Source: UBA1413 sp964552955
GTDB taxonomy: Bacteria > Bacteroidota > Bacteroidia > Bacteroidales > Prolixibacteraceae
Direction of reading: 5' to 3'
DNA: 64,000 bases
Assembly: GCA_964552955.1 (NCBI GenBank)
Contig: CAZKIU010000015.1
Location: 13,381-77,380 of the forward strand
Shown here: one piece after another, positions 59,976 through 64,000 of the stretch
Layout: the number at the start of each line of letters is the position of its first letter
How positions within the stretch are numbered: the stretch's first letter is position 1
Program-made: the position numbers and the translations under genes
Notes under the pieces: model-generated
Seen by the model: the letters and a program-made list of their open reading frames with translations, nothing else
What the model was told of the DNA's origin: nothing
Database searches by the model: none

Positions 59976-60143
59976 TTGTAAAATTCAGTCATTTAGTGAT
60001 TTGAAAATACTCTGTTTTGCCATCCTCCTGACTGGCAGGGGCTGACCTGCGAAAGTAGCAGATGTTTTGGCTTGTAACAAATATTTTTATGAAAATTAAC
60101 CATTGCCGTCAAGGGGTTAGGAATCCTGTTGTTCAAAACTTGT

Positions 60144-60151
60144 TAATTTTG
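60144..60151 (+). promoter_or_regulatory. -7 promoter element for the M23 peptidase-dxr unit
   Basis: TAATTTTG matches TAnnTTTG, 19 nt before ATG 60171. The in-frame TTG at 60159 lies where transcription begins, so it is not a start. Confidence 0.62.
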
Positions 60152-60170
60152 TGCGTTCTTGGAAACAGAG

Positions 60171-61034
60171 ATGGCAGAAAACAAAAAGAGAAAGCAATGG
60201 GCAGCCCGGCTGCGTGATAAATACCGGTTCATTCTATACAATGACACCACCCTGCAGTCGGTGTGGACCTTTAAACTGACGCCACTGAAGGTCTTCACGG
60301 CGGTAAGCCTCTTTTCGGTGTTTATGATTTCACTGGTCGTATTTCTGGTGGCCTCCACCCCCTTGCGGGAGTACATCCCGGGGTATCCCGGAGAGGAGTA
60401 CCGCGAAATGCTGCTGCGCAATGTTCTTATTGTCGATTCCCTGGAAAGGGAACTGACCATCAGGGATAAGTTCTTCAATGACATGAGATCGGTCGTTTCC
60501 GGAGAGATCCCCGAAGACAAAAGTGCCGGGAAAGAGGTCACTGAAAAGAATACCCGCATCGAATACAAGCCTTACAATACCGATTCGGTCTTTCAGGACA
60601 AGATCCTGGAGGAGCGGTTGAATCTGTCGGCCGGTGCCACCCGGGAAAAAGGGGAGTCACCCGAGAAAATTCATTTTTACATTCCCGTGAAAGGTCTGAT
60701 CACCAATAAGTTTGATGCCCGCAAAGAGCATTACGGTGTTGATCTGGTGGGGCAGCCCAATTCCAGGATTTCGGCAGTATTGGCGGGGACGGTTCTTTTT
60801 TCGGGGTGGACGCTGGAAACGGGCAACGTGATTTATATCCAGCATGAGAATAACCTGACCTCGGCTTACAAGCACAATGCGGAGTTGCTGAAGCGGACGG
60901 GAGAAGCGGTGAAGGCCGGCGAGGCCATCGCCATTATCGGCAATTCAGGAGAGCTCAGTACCGGGCCACACCTTCATTTCGAGTTGTGGTACAATGGCAA
61001 ACCTGTAGATCCCATGAATTACATCGTATTCTAA
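60171..61034 (+). CDS. Membrane-anchored M23 metallopeptidase
   Basis: 287 residues from ATG 60171. A cytoplasmic basic stretch, one membrane helix (VFTAVSLFSVFMISLVVFLVAS, about 45-66), a linker and a LytM/M23 domain. Zinc residues are intact: EHYGVDL (HxxxD) and GPHLHFELW (HxH), unlike the degenerate EnvC domain at 29135. It should cleave peptidoglycan cross-bridges in the periplasm. Its TAA overlaps the dxr ATG by one base. Confidence 0.92.
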   Translation: MAENKKRKQWAARLRDKYRFILYNDTTLQSVWTFKLTPLKVFTAVSLFSVFMISLVVFLVASTPLREYIPGYPGEEYREMLLRNVLIVDSLERELTIRDKFFNDMRSVVSGEIPEDKSAGKEVTEKNTRIEYKPYNTDSVFQDKILEERLNLSAGATREKGESPEKIHFYIPVKGLITNKFDARKEHYGVDLVGQPNSRISAVLAGTVLFSGWTLETGNVIYIQHENNLTSAYKHNAELLKRTGEAVKAGEAIAIIGNSGELSTGPHLHFELWYNGKPVDPMNYIVF

Positions 61035-62209
61035 TGAGCATAAAAAGGATAGCCCTTTTGGGGTCGACAGGGAGTATCGGGCGGCAGACCCTTGACGTGG
61101 TGGAGAGAAATCCCGGCCGTTTTGAAGTGGAGGTGCTCACGGCATACAACAACACGGAACTGTTGATTGCGCAGGCCCGTAAGTTCCAGCCCAACATGGT
61201 GGTCATCGGCAATGATGCGAAGTACCAGGAGGTCAGGGAGGCCTTGAGCGACGAGCCGGTGAAGGTCTTTGCGGGGGCCGGGGCCATCGGTGAGGCAGTG
61301 GTCCTGGAGAGCGTTGATATGGTAGTGACGGCCATGGTGGGCTATTCGGGGCTGCTTCCGACGCTCAGGGCCGTGGAAGCCGGCAAGGACATCGCCCTGG
61401 CCAACAAGGAGACCCTGGTGGTCGCCGGTGAGATGATCACCCGCCTGGCCCGGGAGAAGGGCGTCGACCTCCTCCCGGTCGATTCCGAGCACTCCGCCAT
61501 TTTCCAATGCCTGGCCGGAGAATTAATGAATCCTGCCGAAAAGATCCTGCTGACCTGTTCTGGCGGCCCCTTCCGGGGAAAAACAGCCTCCCAACTGGCG
61601 CGGGTCACTCCCGCCGACGCCCTGGCCCATCCCAACTGGGACATGGGGGCCAAGATCACCATCGATTCGGCTACGCTGATGAACAAGGGGTTTGAAATGA
61701 TCGAGGCCCACTGGCTCTTCGGGCTGCCCCCTGCCGCGATCGAAGTAGTCGTCCATCCCCAGTCCATCATCCATTCCATGGTGCAGTTCCGCGATGGATC
61801 TGTCAAGGCCCAGCTCGGCCCTCCCGACATGCGAATGCCCATCCTCTATGCCCTGGGATGGCCCGAACGCATCGCCAATGATTTTCCGCGCCTTGACTTC
61901 AGCCGGCTGGCTGCCCTGACCTTCGAAAAACCCGACAGGGAGAATTTCCGTAACCTGGACTTGGCCTTTGAAGCCATCCACCAGGGGGGAAACCTTCCCT
62001 GCGCCCTCAATGCCGCCAACGAAATCGCCGTGAGCGCCTTCCTGGCTGAAAAAATCAGCTTCCCCGCCATCCCGGAAATCATCACCCAAATCCTCGGTAA
62101 AACCCCCTTCGTGAAAAACCCCGGCCTCGAAGAACTAATTCTGACCAATGACGAAACCAGAAACCGCACTGAATTGTTAATCAAAACCGGTAAATTTGCA
62201 AAATATTAA
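61034..62209 (+). CDS. dxr: 1-deoxy-D-xylulose-5-phosphate reductoisomerase
   Basis: 391 residues from ATG 61034. Second enzyme of the MEP isoprenoid pathway; converts DXP to MEP with NADPH. Motifs: ALLGSTGSIGRQTLDVV (NADPH), ALANKETLVVAGE, LPVDSEHSAIFQCL (metal Asp/Glu), CSGGPF, NWDMGAKITIDSATLMNKG and the QSIIHSMVQFRDGS loop. Translationally coupled to the M23 gene. Confidence 0.97.
   Translation: MSIKRIALLGSTGSIGRQTLDVVERNPGRFEVEVLTAYNNTELLIAQARKFQPNMVVIGNDAKYQEVREALSDEPVKVFAGAGAIGEAVVLESVDMVVTAMVGYSGLLPTLRAVEAGKDIALANKETLVVAGEMITRLAREKGVDLLPVDSEHSAIFQCLAGELMNPAEKILLTCSGGPFRGKTASQLARVTPADALAHPNWDMGAKITIDSATLMNKGFEMIEAHWLFGLPPAAIEVVVHPQSIIHSMVQFRDGSVKAQLGPPDMRMPILYALGWPERIANDFPRLDFSRLAALTFEKPDRENFRNLDLAFEAIHQGGNLPCALNAANEIAVSAFLAEKISFPAIPEIITQILGKTPFVKNPGLEELILTNDETRNRTELLIKTGKFAKY
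62191..62198 (+). promoter_or_regulatory. -7 promoter element for rseP
   Basis: TAAATTTG matches TAnnTTTG within the last codons of dxr, 20 nt before ATG 62219, so rseP can be transcribed apart from dxr. Confidence 0.5.
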
Positions 62210-62218
62210 AATCAGGAA

Positions 62219-63547
62219 ATGGAATCAGCACTCATAAAAACTGCACAACTTCTTCTCAGTCTCTCCTTGTTGGTGATCATCCACGAGCTGGGGCATTTTT
62301 TCTTTGCCCGGCTTTTTAAAACCCGGGTGGAGAAGTTCTATCTCTTTTTCGATCCCTGGTTTTCGCTGTGGAAGACCAAACGGGGCGACACCGAGTACGG
62401 GGTGGGCTGGCTTCCGCTGGGGGGCTATGTCAAGATAGCAGGGATGATCGACGAGTCGATGGACAAGGAGGCGATGAAACTGCCGCCCCAACCCTGGGAA
62501 TTTCGTTCGAAACCGGCCTGGCAGCGGCTGCTGATCATGGTGGGTGGGGTGCTGATGAACTTCCTGGCCGCCTTCCTCATCTATGTTGGCGTCCTTTATG
62601 CCTGGGGCGAAGAGTATCTCCCCACAGCGAACGTCAAATACGGGATCGTGGTTGATGAGACAGGCGAGAAGCTGGGTTTCCGCAATGGCGACAGGATCCT
62701 TGCCGTAGACCACCATGCAGTGGAGAACTTCGCCAAGATCGTGCCTACCATCGTCCTCGACAAGGCGACCTCGGTCCAGGTGGAACGTGACAGTCAGAAA
62801 ATCGACGTCCCCATCTCCAATGAGTCGCTGGCCCTTCTGCTGAAGAGCAAAGGGGTCTTCGGCCTGCGGTATCCTTTCCGGTTTACCATTGGTGATTTTG
62901 CCAAAAATTCACCCGGGAAAACGGCTGGTCTGCAGAAGGGAGACCAGATTACCTCCATCAATGGGGCACAGTTTGCCTGGCACGATGAATTCCAGAAGGC
63001 GCTGGCAGCCAGCAAGGGACAAAAGATCACGGTGGGGGTGCTTCGCCAGGGAGAGCCCCTGGAACTCCCCGTTCAACTGGGTGAAGATGGGATGATTGGC
63101 ATTTCCAACAGCGTCTCCTTCAGCGACCTCTTTGAGTTTAAGACCATCCGCTATGGCTTTTTTGAGTCCATCCCTGCCGGAATCACCCGGGGTGTGGAGA
63201 CTGCCGCCAACTACCTCAAGCAGTTCAAGCTTTTCTTCATGCCCGAGGCCAAGGCCTACGAATCACTGGGAGGGTTCATCACCATCGGGAGTATCTTCCC
63301 CGGGACCTGGGACTGGCATGCCTTCTGGAATATGACGGCCTTCATTTCGATCATTCTGGCTATCATGAACCTGCTGCCCATCCCGGCCCTCGACGGAGGA
63401 CACGTCATGTTCCTGCTGTTTGAACTGGTTACCCGCCGCAAACCGAGCGAGAAATTCATGGAGTATGCCCAGATGACAGGCATGTTCCTGCTGCTGGCCC
63501 TGGTCCTCTATGCCAATGCCAACGATATCCTGAAACTTTTCCGCTGA
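62219..63547 (+). CDS. rseP: RseP, site-2 intramembrane metalloprotease
   Basis: 442 residues. It cuts anti-sigma factors and leftover signal peptides inside the membrane. The zinc motif HELGH (22-26) is in the first helix, the second metal motif NLLPIPALDGGH near 385, and two PDZ-like domains lie between (GFRNGDRILAVDHHAVENF; GLQKGDQITSINGAQF). C-terminal membrane helices are present. The dxr-rseP order is common in Bacteroidota. Confidence 0.95.
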   Translation: MESALIKTAQLLLSLSLLVIIHELGHFFFARLFKTRVEKFYLFFDPWFSLWKTKRGDTEYGVGWLPLGGYVKIAGMIDESMDKEAMKLPPQPWEFRSKPAWQRLLIMVGGVLMNFLAAFLIYVGVLYAWGEEYLPTANVKYGIVVDETGEKLGFRNGDRILAVDHHAVENFAKIVPTIVLDKATSVQVERDSQKIDVPISNESLALLLKSKGVFGLRYPFRFTIGDFAKNSPGKTAGLQKGDQITSINGAQFAWHDEFQKALAASKGQKITVGVLRQGEPLELPVQLGEDGMIGISNSVSFSDLFEFKTIRYGFFESIPAGITRGVETAANYLKQFKLFFMPEAKAYESLGGFITIGSIFPGTWDWHAFWNMTAFISIILAIMNLLPIPALDGGHVMFLLFELVTRRKPSEKFMEYAQMTGMFLLLALVLYANANDILKLFR

Positions 63548-63571
63548 TCACAGGAACTACTAAAAAAAAGC

Positions 63572-63579
63572 TATTTTTG
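63572..63579 (+). promoter_or_regulatory. -7 promoter element for tatA
   Basis: TATTTTTG matches TAnnTTTG, 23 nt before ATG 63603. Confidence 0.6.
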
Positions 63580-63602
63580 CATCAAATAAAAAACTCAGTA
63601 CT

Positions 63603-63791
63603 ATGAATCTGTTTGTTATCGCCGGTGTCATTGGTCCCTGGCAGATCGTTCTGATCGTCGCACTTGCCCTGTTGCTTTTCGGAGGCAAAAAAATTCCTGA
63701 ACTCATGAAAGGTTTGGGTCAAGGCATGAAGGAATTCAAGAAAGCGACGAAGGACGAACCTGAAATCGAAGATAAAAACCAGGAGAAATAA
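63603..63791 (+). CDS. tatA: TatA/TatE, pore-forming subunit of the twin-arginine translocase
   Basis: 62 residues. One short membrane helix (IGPWQIVLIVALALLLFGG) with the invariant FGGKKIPELMKGLGQGMKEFKKA hinge and amphipathic helix, then a charged tail. It multimerises to let folded proteins through after TatC binds the signal. tatC is 50 kb away at 12792; no tatB is seen, as usual in this phylum. Confidence 0.95.
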   Translation: MNLFVIAGVIGPWQIVLIVALALLLFGGKKIPELMKGLGQGMKEFKKATKDEPEIEDKNQEK

Positions 63792-63819
63792 GGGCTGAAC
63801 CAGCGGTTCACCCGGCTAC

Positions 63820-63855
63820 AACCCCGCTTTCTGCCCCCCGGCAGGAAGCGGGGTT
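63820..63855 (+). terminator. Terminator of tatA
   Basis: AACCCCGCTTTCTGCC (63820-63835) pairs with GGCAGGAAGCGGGGTT (63840-63855), 16 bp with one G-T, loop CCCC, followed by TATTG. The T run is short but the stem is strong. Confidence 0.82.
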
Positions 63856-63888
63856 TATTGCATTAATCCCCGCTACTTCTGAACCGGC

Positions 63889-63965
63889 TCACCAGCCACC
63901 CCCCTTCCGTATTGGTCCACCAGCCACTCCCTTTCCGCATTGGTCCACCAGCCACTCCCTTTCCG
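63889..63965. repeat. Three tandem 28-bp repeats after tatA
   Basis: CCAGCCAC recurs at 63892, 63920 and 63948, a period of exactly 28 bp. The unit is about CCAGCCACTCCCTTTCCGCATTGGTCCA, with small changes in the first copy. It lies between the tatA terminator and the end of the window. Confidence 0.85.
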
Positions 63966-64000
63966 GAAGGAGGAGAGAGATGCATCCAACGGTTATCAAC

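Noticed and set aside
63889..63965. CRISPR array
   Set aside because: Units abut without spacers and only three copies are present.

Overview
The window is a chromosomal segment of a Bacteroidota bacterium, most likely an anaerobic member of the Bacteroidales/Marinilabiliales type. Evidence: the 3' end of sprA (type IX secretion/gliding), an S46 dipeptidyl-peptidase, DUF4292, DUF6146 and DUF4369 lipoproteins, and many copies of the Bacteroidota -7 promoter element TAnnTTTG placed 10-40 nt before start codons. Anaerobic life is suggested by a glycyl-radical enzyme with its radical-SAM activase and an oxygen-independent class II (B12) ribonucleotide reductase. I see no plasmid, phage, insertion sequence or CRISPR array. 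Nearly all genes are intact housekeeping or envelope genes in short operons.

Layout: 0-9 kb holds the sprA end, a DUF6146 lipoprotein, divergent ribD/prmC, an EEP-family membrane protein, ribF, a thioredoxin-like lipoprotein without its cysteines, lpxH and a KAS III-like synthase. 8.4-13.7 kb (minus strand) holds clpX-clpP, tig, tRNA-Leu(UAG) and tatC-lptB. 13.8-24.2 kb holds recQ, ahcY, a Rieske-like lipoprotein, greA-HIT, dnaE and trxA. 24.2-33.4 kb holds a DUF58 protein, a GH32-fold protein that has lost all three catalytic residues, yceI, a Crp/Fnr regulator, a methyltransferase, and the envelope operon dut-TPR-DUF4292-envC. 33.7-37 kb holds a radical-SAM activase and a glycyl-radical enzyme whose residues match trans-4-hydroxy-L-proline dehydratase (HypD). 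37-42 kb holds a type I pullulanase, ald, tsaE and gcvH.

42-48.7 kb holds nrdJ (with a structured leader), waaA, a U32 protein and an outer-membrane barrel gene whose end lies in 44-bp tandem repeats. 48.8-51.5 kb holds a lytic-transglycosylase-like protein and two secreted proteins of unknown function. 51.9-56.9 kb is a five-gene operon with a Tat-exported Gfo/Idh/MocA oxidoreductase, a cytosolic one, a TIM-barrel isomerase, a hotdog protein and an aldo/keto reductase, probably for oxidised or keto sugars. 57-64 kb holds rnhA, a DPP7-type S46 peptidase, an M23 peptidase, dxr, rseP and tatA.

The most notable items are the GH32 pseudoenzyme (25.3 kb), a candidate H-type pseudoknot in the nrdJ leader (44.7 kb), a terminator-like hairpin in the greA leader (19.04 kb), a 19-bp orphan hairpin ending in a T run (51.7 kb), and tandem duplication of a gene's last codons plus stop (48.65 kb).
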